Origin: Pelotomaculum schinkii
GTDB taxonomy: Bacteria; Bacillota; Desulfotomaculia; Desulfotomaculales; Pelotomaculaceae
NCBI RefSeq assembly: GCF_004369205.1
Contig: NZ_QFGA01000001.1
Coordinates: 310,001-374,000, forward strand
Direction of reading: 5' to 3'
Length of the DNA stretch: 64,000 nt
The position numbers and the translations under genes were made by a program. Shown here in pieces: positions 1 through 8,200 of this stretch; the first letter of the stretch is position 1; each line of letters begins with the position of its first letter. A model generated the notes under the pieces. That model was not told the DNA's origin. It was given only the letters and a program-made list of their open reading frames with translations, and ran no database searches.

Positions 1-1154
1 AAACAATTTTTGAACTGGCGCGGCTCAAGGAGGAAGGAAATTGCCGCGCGCTACTGGTGGCGGGGTGTCTGGCCCAGCGCTACCATCGTGAGCTGACAGA
101 GGAAATGCCGGAAGTTGACGGTCTTATCGGAACAGGCGCAATACATGAGGTTCCTGTTCTGGTACGACGGGCTCTGGCTGGAGAAAAAGCTTTTTTGGTA
201 GAAAGTCCTGGTTACCTCCACACCTCGTTGCAGCCCAGAATGCAGGCAACGCCATCCTACACAAGTTATTTAAAAATTGCAGAAGGCTGTGACAACAGGT
301 GCTCTTATTGTACAATTCCTCTCGTAAGAGGCCCGTTCAGAAGCAGGGAGGCGGAGGATATTATCAACGAGGCTGCCGGTATGGTTAAACAAGGGACCAA
401 AGAGCTGGTCCTGGTAGCTCAGGATACCACCCGTTACGGCCTGGATCTATATGGCCGGCCGTATCTGGACAGCCTGCTCGAACGCCTGGCCGGTTTGGAG
501 GGACTTATCTGGATAAGACTGCTCTACACTTACCCATCTCTCATTAACGATCAACTTATCCGTCTTATAGCCCGGGAAAAAAAGATTTGCAACTATCTGG
601 ACATACCCCTGCAGCACGCATCAAACTCAGTCTTACAGCGGATGAAGCGGCAGGGCGGCAATGCAGAAATACAGCGGCTAATAAAAAAGCTGCGGGCCGA
701 AATCCCCGGGATAATTCTACGGAGCACTTTTATAGTAGGTTTTCCGGGCGAAACCGAAGAGGATTTTGAGGAACTCTTAAGTTTTATGACCTCGATGCAG
801 TTTGACCGGGTTGGTGTGTTTACCTATTCCAGGGAAGAGGATACTCCGGCAGCTTCCATGCCGGACCAGGTTCCCGAAGAAATTAAAATGGCCAGACGGG
901 ATAAAGCGATGTCTCTCCAGCAAAAGATATCTCACGAAAAAAATCGCGGGAAAATTGGCGCCCAGTTGTCAGTTCTGGTAGAAAAGAAAAATACCGGGAA
1001 GACTTATACCGGAAGAAGCGAAGGTGACGCTCCCGGTATTGATGGCAAGGTAAAATTCACATCCGAGACCCATTTACAACCTGGTGATTTCGTAAAGGTA
1101 CTAATTACTGCAGCACAGCCATATGACCTGACCGGTAAACTGGTTCGTGAATAG
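1..1154 (+). CDS. rimO: Ribosomal protein S12 methylthiotransferase RimO (5' end outside window)
   Basis: Radical-SAM enzyme that adds a methylthio group to an aspartate of ribosomal protein S12. The reading frame is open from base 3, so the start lies upstream; about 383 codons are present out of a usual length near 440. The N-terminal MTTase domain shows the AGCLAQRY motif, where the cysteine helps bind the second iron-sulfur cluster. The radical-SAM cluster motif CDNRCSYC (CxxxCxxC) follows, then PLQHAS and STFIVGFPGET, both typical of the MiaB/RimO family. The last 65 or so residues form a TRAM RNA-binding domain. RimO is preferred over MiaB because of the LVAQDTTRYG and YTYPSL motifs and the gene order toward recA. 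The next gene starts 110 bp downstream. Confidence 0.93.
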   Translation, partial: TIFELARLKEEGNCRALLVAGCLAQRYHRELTEEMPEVDGLIGTGAIHEVPVLVRRALAGEKAFLVESPGYLHTSLQPRMQATPSYTSYLKIAEGCDNRCSYCTIPLVRGPFRSREAEDIINEAAGMVKQGTKELVLVAQDTTRYGLDLYGRPYLDSLLERLAGLEGLIWIRLLYTYPSLINDQLIRLIAREKKICNYLDIPLQHASNSVLQRMKRQGGNAEIQRLIKKLRAEIPGIILRSTFIVGFPGETEEDFEELLSFMTSMQFDRVGVFTYSREEDTPAASMPDQVPEEIKMARRDKAMSLQQKISHEKNRGKIGAQLSVLVEKKNTGKTYTGRSEGDAPGIDGKVKFTSETHLQPGDFVKVLITAAQPYDLTGKLVRE

Positions 1155-1264
1155 ATTGCACAGACGTCAGGACCGTTTTTTACCCAGATATTTACTAGGG
1201 AATGATAAAGCCCGTTATGCTATAATTATTAGACGACAACGCCTTTTTAGAGAGGAAGGTCGGT

Positions 1265-1840
1265 ATGAAGTGGCAGGGCTTAAAAATCCCTATTATTATT
1301 GTTTCTTTGCTGGCCGGTATGGCTTTATTTTTTGCAGGCCAATGGTTGTATCAAAAATACATTTTTAATGATCCGCTCAATTATGCCTTGAACAGCAACC
1401 AGTCAATTGAATCATTTAGCATAAGCAATAAAGGAAGCGTACTTCAGGTAAATGTAACTCTGAAATATGACGCGGACATGATGCTGTCTTACAAAGAGCT
1501 CCGTAAAGAACTTACCGATGCCATGGGCAAAAAGGACTTCCAACTGATCTTGGGTGACAATCGCAATGATGTGTTAAGACAGGTTTGGTTCAACTCCCAG
1601 TATGCCGTTTACGAGGCGTCCTTTCAAGGCAATTTCCAGGACATGGCTGCTGCGGTTAATGAGGAAGCCCGTGCCTCCGGAGTAGATGCGATCATTAACG
1701 TTGATCAGGAAAATATCTATTTGAGACTGAAACACGAAGGGCATACCCTTGATCAGGTAATTGCTCTCAGTGTAAATAAGAATTACGGTAATGGCCAGGC
1801 GCCTGCCACCGGAGGTGGGAATAATGATCAAGGAAATTAG
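1265..1840 (+). CDS. Membrane-anchored protein of unknown function
   Basis: A 191-residue protein that I do not recognise as a named family. Residues 7-30 form one hydrophobic segment (IPIIIVSLLAGMALFF), so it is probably a single-pass inner-membrane protein with its body outside the cytoplasm. The remaining 150 residues look like a mixed alpha/beta domain, ending in a Gly/Asn-rich tail. The start ATG has AGAGGAAGG five bases upstream. A TATAAT-like -10 element lies at 1221-1226. The stop codon overlaps the start of the FtsH-like protease gene by 17 bp, which suggests translational coupling. I infer that it could be a partner or regulator of that protease. Confidence 0.8.
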   Translation: MKWQGLKIPIIIVSLLAGMALFFAGQWLYQKYIFNDPLNYALNSNQSIESFSISNKGSVLQVNVTLKYDADMMLSYKELRKELTDAMGKKDFQLILGDNRNDVLRQVWFNSQYAVYEASFQGNFQDMAAAVNEEARASGVDAIINVDQENIYLRLKHEGHTLDQVIALSVNKNYGNGQAPATGGGNNDQGN

Positions 1841-3293
1841 CATCGGACTGGGGCTTGCCGCAATAATTTCCCTGCTGGTGCTGGGATACGATATTACACC
1901 AATTTTGTTCCTTGCCGCGGCCGGCGCCGGGGTATTTTTCCTGGCCAAAACAAGAGGACTTTTTAGCGCCAAGAGTTTTAAAAGTACAGATGGCGCCGGA
2001 CGATATCAAGTCTCATTCAGGGATATCGGCGGACAGGACTCGGCGATCCAGGAACTGAGGGAAGCGCTGGATTTCATTAAAAACCATCAAACCCTCAAGC
2101 GTCTGGGCATCCGCCCCTTAAAAGGAATTCTGCTCACAGGCCCCCCGGGTACCGGGAAAACATTGATGGCCAAGGCGGCTGCAAGCTACACTGAAGCAGT
2201 TTTTGTAGCGGCATCCGGAAGTGAGTTTATCGAAATGTATGCCGGTGTCGGAGCCCAGCGGGTCAGGAAATTGTTCCAGACTGCCCGGGAAGATGCCGAG
2301 CGGCAGCATAAAACCAACGCCATCATTTTTATTGATGAGATTGAAATCCTGGGCGGTAAAAGGGGACAGACCACCAGTCACCTGGAATACGATCAGACTT
2401 TAAACCAGTTGCTTGTGGAAATGGATGGCTTGCGAATGGAAGACAGTGTGAGAGTCTTGTTGGTGGCCGCTACAAACCGGGCCGATATGCTTGACCCCGC
2501 CCTCTTAAGGCCGGGACGTTTCGACCGCAGGGTCAAGGTGGATTTGCCGGACAAGGAGGGGCGGAAGGTAATCCTAAACCTTCATACCAGGAACAAGCCT
2601 CTTGGTGAGGATGTCAAATTGGATGTAATCGCCAGAGAGACCTTCGGCTTTTCCGGCGCCCACTTAGAAAGCCTCTCGAATGAGGCAGCCATCCTGGCTA
2701 TGCGGGAAGGCTCCAAGGAAATTTGCCAGCACCACTTTAACGAGTCAATTGACAAGGTAATGATGGGGGGCAAACTTGACAAGCGTCCCTCGAAATTAGA
2801 AATGAAAAGGGTAGCTATTCATGAAATCGGACACGCGTTAATTAGTGAAATGGTGAGAAATGGTTCGGTTTCCACACTGACCGTTACCCCGCGGGGGGAC
2901 GCCCTGGGGTATATGCGCCAGACCCCGGAAGACGACACCTACCTCTACACCAAGGATCAACTGGAGAACCAAATTGCGGTGATGATGGCCGGAGCGGTGG
3001 CTGAGGAAATTGTTTTGGGCAATCGCAGCACCGGTTCAGCAGGTGATTTTGACCAGGCCGTGCGGACAGCTGAACAAATGCTGCGTTCCGGCATGTCAGA
3101 GTTAGGTGTGGTCTGCCTGGACAGCCTGCCTCAAGAAATGAAACATAAAACAATAGCCGGCCTTGTGAAAGAGCAGGAAGATCGAGTCAGAGAATACATT
3201 AAAGGTTCAAAACATGTATTTGACAAAATTTTGGAAGTCCTGTTGGAAAAAGAGAAAATTACCGGAGAGCAGTTTCGTTCGCTGGTCCATTAA
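1824..3293 (+). CDS. FtsH-like membrane AAA+ zinc metalloprotease, short form
   Basis: ATP-dependent M41-family protease that probably degrades membrane or cytoplasmic substrates. Two closely spaced hydrophobic helices occupy residues 7-42. They are followed by the AAA+ module: Walker A GPPGTGKT at about 106-113, Walker B IIFIDEIE, and the second region of homology ATNRADMLDPALLRPGRFDR. The zinc-binding HEIGH motif is near residues 332-336, so the protease site looks intact. At 489 residues it is shorter than classical FtsH (600-650). It lacks the extracytoplasmic domain between the two helices. The start is set at ATG 1824, behind a GGAGGTG sequence inside the end of the preceding gene. A rho-independent terminator follows the stop codon. 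Confidence 0.9.
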   Translation: MIKEISIGLGLAAIISLLVLGYDITPILFLAAAGAGVFFLAKTRGLFSAKSFKSTDGAGRYQVSFRDIGGQDSAIQELREALDFIKNHQTLKRLGIRPLKGILLTGPPGTGKTLMAKAAASYTEAVFVAASGSEFIEMYAGVGAQRVRKLFQTAREDAERQHKTNAIIFIDEIEILGGKRGQTTSHLEYDQTLNQLLVEMDGLRMEDSVRVLLVAATNRADMLDPALLRPGRFDRRVKVDLPDKEGRKVILNLHTRNKPLGEDVKLDVIARETFGFSGAHLESLSNEAAILAMREGSKEICQHHFNESIDKVMMGGKLDKRPSKLEMKRVAIHEIGHALISEMVRNGSVSTLTVTPRGDALGYMRQTPEDDTYLYTKDQLENQIAVMMAGAVAEEIVLGNRSTGSAGDFDQAVRTAEQMLRSGMSELGVVCLDSLPQEMKHKTIAGLVKEQEDRVREYIKGSKHVFDKILEVLLEKEKITGEQFRSLVH

Positions 3294-3309
3294 GATGAAG
3301 TTATCTTAG

Positions 3310-3350
3310 CCGCGCCAAGGGTTACCCAACCCCGGCGCGGTTTATTTTAT
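3310..3350 (+). terminator. Rho-independent terminator after the FtsH-like gene
   Basis: The inverted repeat CCGCGCC (3310-3316) / GGCGCGG (3334-3340) is followed by TTTATTTTAT. It lies 17 bp after the protease stop codon. Confidence 0.8.
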
Positions 3351-3415
3351 AACGGTGATAATCTTATGACTTCAGTTCCAAAATGTGTTATAATATTAAA
3401 TTGGGGTTCCAAACT

Positions 3416-3705
3416 TATATTGCTTTTACTGATAGTCGCTCCCGTTTTTATCCCAGCAGCAAGACATGCTCATCTTGCGGTTCTGTAATGGATAGCATGC
3501 CCCTGTCTATTCGTGAATGGGACTGTCCTTGCTTGCGGAGCGCATCACGACCGTGACGTTAATGCTGCTGTCAGCCTGAAGAAATATGCAAGAATCATTG
3601 CTTATAATGTGAGTACCTGAAGTTCTCCGGCAATTTACGTCTGTAGAGATCCCTTTCGGCTGGGATGGGAAACCATCTAATCACGGGTCGATGATGCAGG
3701 AATTT
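3416..3705 (+). pseudogene. Decayed IS200/IS605-type TnpB (OrfB) 3' end with its guide-RNA scaffold region
   Basis: Translating 3437-3530 gives RSRFYPSSKTCSSCG, followed by IREWDCPC, which is the TnpB zinc-ribbon region. After a one-base frameshift near 3530-3534 the second half reads CGAHHDRDVNAA, then LKKYA, to a stop at 3618-3620. The RuvC-III aspartate region (HDRDxNAA) is therefore still visible. No start, N-terminus or other RuvC motifs remain. The 85 bases downstream (GTCTGTAGAGATCCC through GATGATGCAGGAA) resemble the conserved element right end that encodes the omegaRNA scaffold in live TnpB elements. No TnpA gene is present. The copy is dead and sits exactly where the missing 5' half of cinA should be. 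Confidence 0.8.
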
Positions 3706-3748
3706 CGTAGTAGAAATATTTTTCTATGAAGAAAGGAACGATAGAGAA

Positions 3749-4483
3749 ATGAAAGACGATTTTCTTAAGGATGCGGCAACAAGATCCAGAGTGTTCAAAT
3801 TAGCCGGGATTTCCGAAACGGCTGTTCGGGAGCTGATTAAAGACCTGGCTGTTGAGGATAGCGCCAGTATCGGCTACCTGACCGTTCCCGGCGAAATACA
3901 AGTCAAAATTACGGTACAAAATGACAGCGCCAGCCTTGACAGCAAGCTGGAGGCTATTGCGGCCAAAGTGCAAGCCCGCTTGGAAGAATATATTTTTAGC
4001 TGTGACGGTGAAGTTATCGAAGATTTGGTGGGTGCGCTGCTAAGACAAAGAGGATTAACTATCGCCCTCGCGGAATCATGTACAGGTGGACTTATTTCGG
4101 CCAGGCTGACCGACCTGCCGGGGAGTTCCGTATATTTCAAAGGCGGCGTAGTAGCCTACAGCAATGAATTAAAGCAAAGCTTTCTAGGCGTGCCTCCGGA
4201 GGTCCTGGAAAAACATAGCGCTGTCAGTAGAGAGACCGCCTTAGCTATGGCCGGGGGGATCCGCAACAGAGCGTCTTCCGATATAGGCCTGTCCGTTACC
4301 GGTATTGCCGGGCCAGACGGCGGCGCCCCGGACAAGCCGCTTGGTTTGGTTTATATAGGCCTGTCCGCTGCAAGCGGCGATCTATGCGGCCGGTATGTTT
4401 TTCCCGGCAACCGCGCAGGAGTAAGGCAGGGAACCGTTAATGCGGCGCTGAACACAGTCAGGCGCTTTCTGTCCAAAGCGTGA
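3749..4483 (+). CDS. cinA: CinA C-terminal nicotinamide-nucleotide amidase, N-terminally truncated
   Basis: Nicotinamide mononucleotide deamidase domain protein of 244 residues; full-length CinA is about 410. Residues 10-75 match the middle KH-like domain of CinA (RVFKLAGISETAVRELIKDL). Residues 85-240 are the amidase domain, with the AESCTGGLISARLTDLPGSS, VVAYSN and VTGIAGPDGG motifs. The N-terminal MoaB-like COG1058 domain is absent. A TnpB fossil lies directly upstream, so the truncation probably came from IS insertion and deletion. The ATG has only a moderate ribosome site (AAAGGAAC at distance 12). The amidase domain is intact and could work alone, as free-standing PncC proteins do. A decaying gene remains possible. 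Confidence 0.88.
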   Translation: MKDDFLKDAATRSRVFKLAGISETAVRELIKDLAVEDSASIGYLTVPGEIQVKITVQNDSASLDSKLEAIAAKVQARLEEYIFSCDGEVIEDLVGALLRQRGLTIALAESCTGGLISARLTDLPGSSVYFKGGVVAYSNELKQSFLGVPPEVLEKHSAVSRETALAMAGGIRNRASSDIGLSVTGIAGPDGGAPDKPLGLVYIGLSAASGDLCGRYVFPGNRAGVRQGTVNAALNTVRRFLSKA

Positions 4484-4578
4484 AGGAGTATTCTTGTTGG
4501 AACCCAGGGTTTTAAGTTTTATGCCAGTATAGTTTCAAATTATCCGCTTAAACATTTTAATTATGGGAGTATGATTTA

Positions 4579-6171
4579 ATGACCATTGATCTAAAGGACG
4601 TAGTAAGCTTTGGCAATATCGAAATCAACAAGCGTGTAGCCCAGGCCTTAACTGATATGGGCTTTGAAGAACCGACCCCGATCCAGCAAATGGCGATCCC
4701 GCTGCTTTATGATGGCAGGGACGTTGTTGGGCAGGCGCAAACCGGCACCGGTAAAACGGCTGCCTTTGGCATACCGATAGTTGAGATGGTAAATAACCGT
4801 TATGGCGGCGTGCAGGCCCTGATTATTACACCAACCAGGGAATTAGCCATCCAGGTCGCCGAAGAAATATCAAAGATTGGGAAATACCGGCGGGTGAGAA
4901 CCCTGCCTATTTACGGAGGTCAGTCAATAGAACGCCAAATCAGGGGGCTAAAGCAAGGGGTACAAGTCGTAATCGGCACTCCTGGCCGACTGCTGGACCA
5001 TTTAAACAGAGGAACCCTGCGTCTTGAAAATGTTAAAATGGTTGTCCTGGATGAAGCGGATGAAATGCTGGATATGGGTTTTATCGAGGATATTGAGTCC
5101 ATCCTGCAAGCGACGCCTGCACAGCGCCAGACGATGCTTTTCTCCGCGACCATGCCCGATGAAATAAAGCGCCTCTCCAGAAAATACCTGCAAAGTCCGG
5201 AATTTATCACGGTCAGCAAGCAAAACCTGACCGTGCCGCAGATTGAGCAGATAGTTTACGAAACCCGCGAGCCTAAAAAACTGGAAAGCCTCTGCAACAT
5301 TTTAGACTCCAGCAGCATTACTCTATCGATTATATTTTGCAGGACCAAAAGGGGTGTGGATGAACTTGTCGCCGGGCTTCAGGCGCGTGGTTACCAGGCT
5401 GCCGCTTTGCACGGCGATCTAAGTCAATATCAGCGCAACCATGTGATGAGACAATTCCGGACCGGACAGATTGATTACCTGGTCGCGACAGATGTGGCGG
5501 CCCGGGGGTTGGATATTGAAAACGTCTCTCACGTCATCAACTATGACGTCCCCCAGGATCCCGAATTCTATGTGCACCGTATCGGCAGGACGGGCCGCGC
5601 CGGCAAAAGCGGGATAGCCATCACCCTGGTTACCCCAAGGGAATACAAGCAGCTAAGACTTATTGAAAATCTCACCAAAACTCGCATCCGCCGTGAAAAA
5701 CTGCCTTCTCAGGCGGACATCCACGAGCGAAAAAAAGAAGGCATCATAGATAGGCTCAACTACCTTTTGAGTGAAGGCAAACTGGCTTACTACAGGAATA
5801 TTGTCGACTCCCTGGTTGATGAATATGATCCCATAGATATTGCCGCCGCAGCCCTTAAAATGTCCCTGGCCTTAGATGATGCCGAGGATATGACGGCTGA
5901 GTCTTTTGGCAATACCGGGGCGCGACCGGGGATGGTGAGATTATTTATGACCATCGGCAGGTTAGATAATATTTCACGGGCAGACCTTGTCCGGATCTTG
6001 GCGGAAGAGACCGGCATGCCCGAGAGCAGTGTCGGGAATATCAATATATACGAAAAATTTTCATTTGTTGAAGTGTCGGAAGAATGGGCTAACTACGTCA
6101 TCAGCTGCCTGCACCGTCAGACCATCAGAGGCAGGAGAATAAGTATCGAGCCCGCCCGCGGCAGAAGTTAA
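4579..6171 (+). CDS. DEAD-box ATP-dependent RNA helicase (DeaD/CshA type with DbpA-like RNA-binding tail)
   Basis: RNA helicase of 530 residues, probably used in ribosome assembly, mRNA decay or cold adaptation. The motifs are in order: Q-motif PTPIQQMAIP, motif I AQTGTGKT, PTRELA, GTPGR, DEAD box VLDEADEMLDMGF, SAT, then the second RecA-like domain with ATDVAARGLDIE and HRIGRTGRAG. Residues from about 445 onward (VRLFMTIGRLDNISRADLV through ISIEPARGRS) form a DbpA-type RRM that binds RNA. The start ATG has GGGAG 8 bases upstream. It stands alone between cinA and the SOS-controlled recA, with about 95 bp before it and 170 bp of non-coding sequence after it in which I see no clear signal. Confidence 0.95.
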   Translation: MTIDLKDVVSFGNIEINKRVAQALTDMGFEEPTPIQQMAIPLLYDGRDVVGQAQTGTGKTAAFGIPIVEMVNNRYGGVQALIITPTRELAIQVAEEISKIGKYRRVRTLPIYGGQSIERQIRGLKQGVQVVIGTPGRLLDHLNRGTLRLENVKMVVLDEADEMLDMGFIEDIESILQATPAQRQTMLFSATMPDEIKRLSRKYLQSPEFITVSKQNLTVPQIEQIVYETREPKKLESLCNILDSSSITLSIIFCRTKRGVDELVAGLQARGYQAAALHGDLSQYQRNHVMRQFRTGQIDYLVATDVAARGLDIENVSHVINYDVPQDPEFYVHRIGRTGRAGKSGIAITLVTPREYKQLRLIENLTKTRIRREKLPSQADIHERKKEGIIDRLNYLLSEGKLAYYRNIVDSLVDEYDPIDIAAAALKMSLALDDAEDMTAESFGNTGARPGMVRLFMTIGRLDNISRADLVRILAEETGMPESSVGNINIYEKFSFVEVSEEWANYVISCLHRQTIRGRRISIEPARGRS

Positions 6172-6342
6172 GCCAGGGTAAATGGTCTTGGGCTGATGCT
6201 TCAGCTGGAAGATACAATATATCATTTTTATTGTTGAGTAGTTCGACTATGGCAGCCAATGTCGCATTTGTGCGAGAGAATTCGCACCGCATTTGTTGAA
6301 GCGCCCTGTGTTTATTTTATTAGGGATATTTTTAGATTGCTG

Positions 6343-6399
6343 TTGACACCAGCCAATATTCACCAGTATAATTAACACAAGTAAGCGAACGTATGTTTT
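6343..6399 (+). promoter_or_regulatory. recA promoter with LexA (SOS) box
   Basis: The -35 TTGACA is at 6343-6348 and the -10 TATAAT at 6367-6372, with an 18-base spacer. A Gram-positive SOS box, CGAAC-GTAT-GTTTT (6386-6399), lies just past the -10, where LexA would block transcription. It matches the CGAACRNRYGTTYG consensus at nearly every position. Confidence 0.85.
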
Positions 6400-6424
6400 G
6401 CTTTAATTTAAAGGGGGGATATTA

Positions 6425-7459
6425 TTGTCGGATAAGCAGAAAGCCCTGGAACTGGCCCTGATGCAAATTGAGAGGCAGTTCGGCAAAGGTTCAATTATGA
6501 AGCTTGGCGAGGCATCAGCAAAATTAAACATTGAAGTGATCCCTTCCGGCGCTTTGGCGCTGGATATTGCCCTGGGTGTAGGAGGCCTGCCGCGCGGCAG
6601 GGTAGTTGAAATATTTGGGCCGGAGTCTTCCGGCAAAACAACGGTAGCCCTTCACGTTATCGCCGAAGCGCAGAAATCAGGTGGGGCGGCCGCTTTTGTG
6701 GATGCGGAGCACGCGCTTGACCCTCTTTATGCCAGAAACTTGGGTGTAGATATTGAAAACCTGCTGGTCTCTCAGCCGGATACCGGTGAACAGGCCCTTG
6801 AGATCGCTGAAGCGCTGGTGCGCAGCGGCGCTGTTGACGTAATAGTGATAGATAGTGTGGCGGCGCTGGTACCACGCGCGGAAATCGAAGGTGAAATGGG
6901 AGACTCCCACGTGGGCCTGCAGGCGCGCCTCATGTCTCAGGCCCTGCGCAAGCTGACCGGAGCTATCAGCAAGTCAAGGACCACTGTGGTTTTCATTAAC
7001 CAGATCCGTGAAAAAGTGGGTATTGTATACGGTTCACCGGAAACAACCACTGGCGGAAGGGCTCTGAAATTTTATGCTTCGGTCCGGCTGGAGGTGCGCA
7101 AACAGGAAAATATTAAACAAGGTACGGATATCATCGGGAGCCGGACCAGGGTCAAGGTTGTCAAAAACAAGGTAGCGCCGCCTTTTAAGCAGGCTGATTT
7201 CGATATTATGTACGGAACCGGTATATCGAAGGAAGGCAGCATCCTGGATATCGCCGCCGAAATGAACATCATCAACAAGAGCGGAGCCTGGTATTCCTAT
7301 GGAGATGAAAGGTTGGGCCAGGGTAGAGAAAATGTGAAGGAGTATCTGAAGGAGCACCCTGAGGTAACCAAAGAGGTCGAGCTTAAAGTCAGGCAAGCTT
7401 TGAACGTTGGCGGAGCTAAAGATGCCCATGCAGCCGCTCCCGGGGAAAGCGGCGCGTAA
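6425..7459 (+). CDS. recA: DNA recombinase RecA
   Basis: Strand-exchange ATPase for homologous recombination and the SOS co-protease that triggers LexA self-cleavage. It has 344 residues, the full family length. It shows Walker A GPESSGKT, the [10 protein letters not shown] motif, Walker [13 protein letters not shown], the MAW-region EGEMGD, loop-2 INQIREKVG, and the C-terminal [15 protein letters not shown] segment. The start is TTG at 6425, chosen because GGGGGGAT lies 5-6 bases upstream and the protein begins as usual for the family. It is controlled by the SOS box described just upstream. recX starts two bases after the stop codon. Confidence 0.98.
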   Translation: MSDKQKALELALMQIERQFGKGSIMKLGEASAKLNIEVIPSGALALDIALGVGGLPRGRVVEIFGPESSGKTTVALHVIAEAQKSGGAAAFVDAEHALDPLYARNLGVDIENLLVSQPDTGEQALEIAEALVRSGAVDVIVIDSVAALVPRAEIEGEMGDSHVGLQARLMSQALRKLTGAISKSRTTVVFINQIREKVGIVYGSPETTTGGRALKFYASVRLEVRKQENIKQGTDIIGSRTRVKVVKNKVAPPFKQADFDIMYGTGISKEGSILDIAAEMNIINKSGAWYSYGDERLGQGRENVKEYLKEHPEVTKEVELKVRQALNVGGAKDAHAAAPGESGA

Positions 7460-7461
7460 TA

Positions 7462-7926
7462 GTGAATTCTGAAGTCGATAAAGCAATATCCTTTGCCTGC
7501 CGGGTTCTGGCCTATCGCCGGCGAACCGCCCGCGAACTGACCGAAAAACTTGAAAAGCAAGGCTTTGCTGCTGAAGTCAACCGCAGCGTGATTGACACCA
7601 TGTCGCGATACGGTTACATTGACGACAAGGCTTACGCCCGTCTCTGGATAGAACAAAGACTCTATAAAAGAGGTTTTCCCGGACTCAAGCGTGAGCTGCT
7701 GCAAAAAGGTGTTGACACCTGCATTATTGATGAAACCATTGCGGAAGCAGGCCCGGAGGCGGAATTCAAAGCAGCGTTCCTATTGGCCTTAAAGAAAGCA
7801 ACTCAAAACGGCGGCGCCTGTTCTTACCCACGGTTGGCCCGGTTTCTGCAAAACAGGGGATATTCTTACGAGTCAATCAGCAGAGTCGGTCGCACCATCA
7901 CTACTGATAGCGGGGCTAAACCTTGA
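7462..7926 (+). CDS. recX: Regulatory protein RecX
   Basis: A small (154 aa) RecA modulator that caps or destabilises RecA filaments. It shows the repeated three-helix pattern of RecX, with RRRTARELTEKLEKQGF, YGYIDDKAYARLWIEQR and KRGFPGLKRELLQKGV. The GTG start lies two bases after the recA stop, so the two genes form one operon under the same LexA control. The final codons overlap the -35 element of the next promoter. Confidence 0.93.
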   Translation: MNSEVDKAISFACRVLAYRRRTARELTEKLEKQGFAAEVNRSVIDTMSRYGYIDDKAYARLWIEQRLYKRGFPGLKRELLQKGVDTCIIDETIAEAGPEAEFKAAFLLALKKATQNGGACSYPRLARFLQNRGYSYESISRVGRTITTDSGAKP

Positions 7927-7951
7927 CAGTTTTTTAAAAAACCTGTACAAT
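7923..7951 (+). promoter_or_regulatory. Strong sigma-A-type promoter for the rny leader RNA
   Basis: A perfect -35 TTGACA (7923-7928), a 17-base spacer and -10 TACAAT (7946-7951). It overlaps the last codon of recX. Transcription would start near 7958 and produce the structured leader described next. Confidence 0.82.
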
Positions 7952-7956
7952 ATAGG

Positions 7957-8162
7957 CTGGTAGAAAATAGAATTAGATACTACTTGTACGGGTTTTATAA
8001 TAGATAAAATCCTATAGTTTCGGGGGTAGGAGATATAGCCGGGAGTTTATTTTCGGCTATTAAGATAGTGTCCGTTATTGGGGCTATTTACTTACCTTTA
8101 TCTGGACAAGTATAAAAGTAGTGTCTTGTGTTTTCTGCCGAGTTTCTAGCTCGGTTTTTTTT
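7957..8162 (+). ncRNA. Structured RNA candidate with its own promoter and terminator, upstream of rny
   Basis: About 206 nt between a strong promoter and a hairpin-T8 terminator. P1 pairs 7976-7989 with 8110-8125: GATACTACTT with AAGTAGTGTC, then GTAC with GTAT across a 2-nt bulge. Inside P1 are P2 (7990-7998 with 8004-8012, nine pairs), P3 (8035-8041 with 8054-8060, ATAGCCG with CGGCTAT) and P4 (8069-8073 with 8104-8108, TGTCC with GGACA). A G-rich single strand (TTTCGGGGGTAGGAGA) lies between P2 and P3. The terminator is CCGAG (8138-8142) / CTCGG (8150-8154) followed by T8. The junction layout resembles a riboswitch or a free sRNA. I recognise no known class; a 6S-like RNA is the main alternative. 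Confidence 0.6.
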
Positions 8163-8200
8163 ATGGTTGCAGTCATTTATATTAAAAGGAGGTGAATTTA

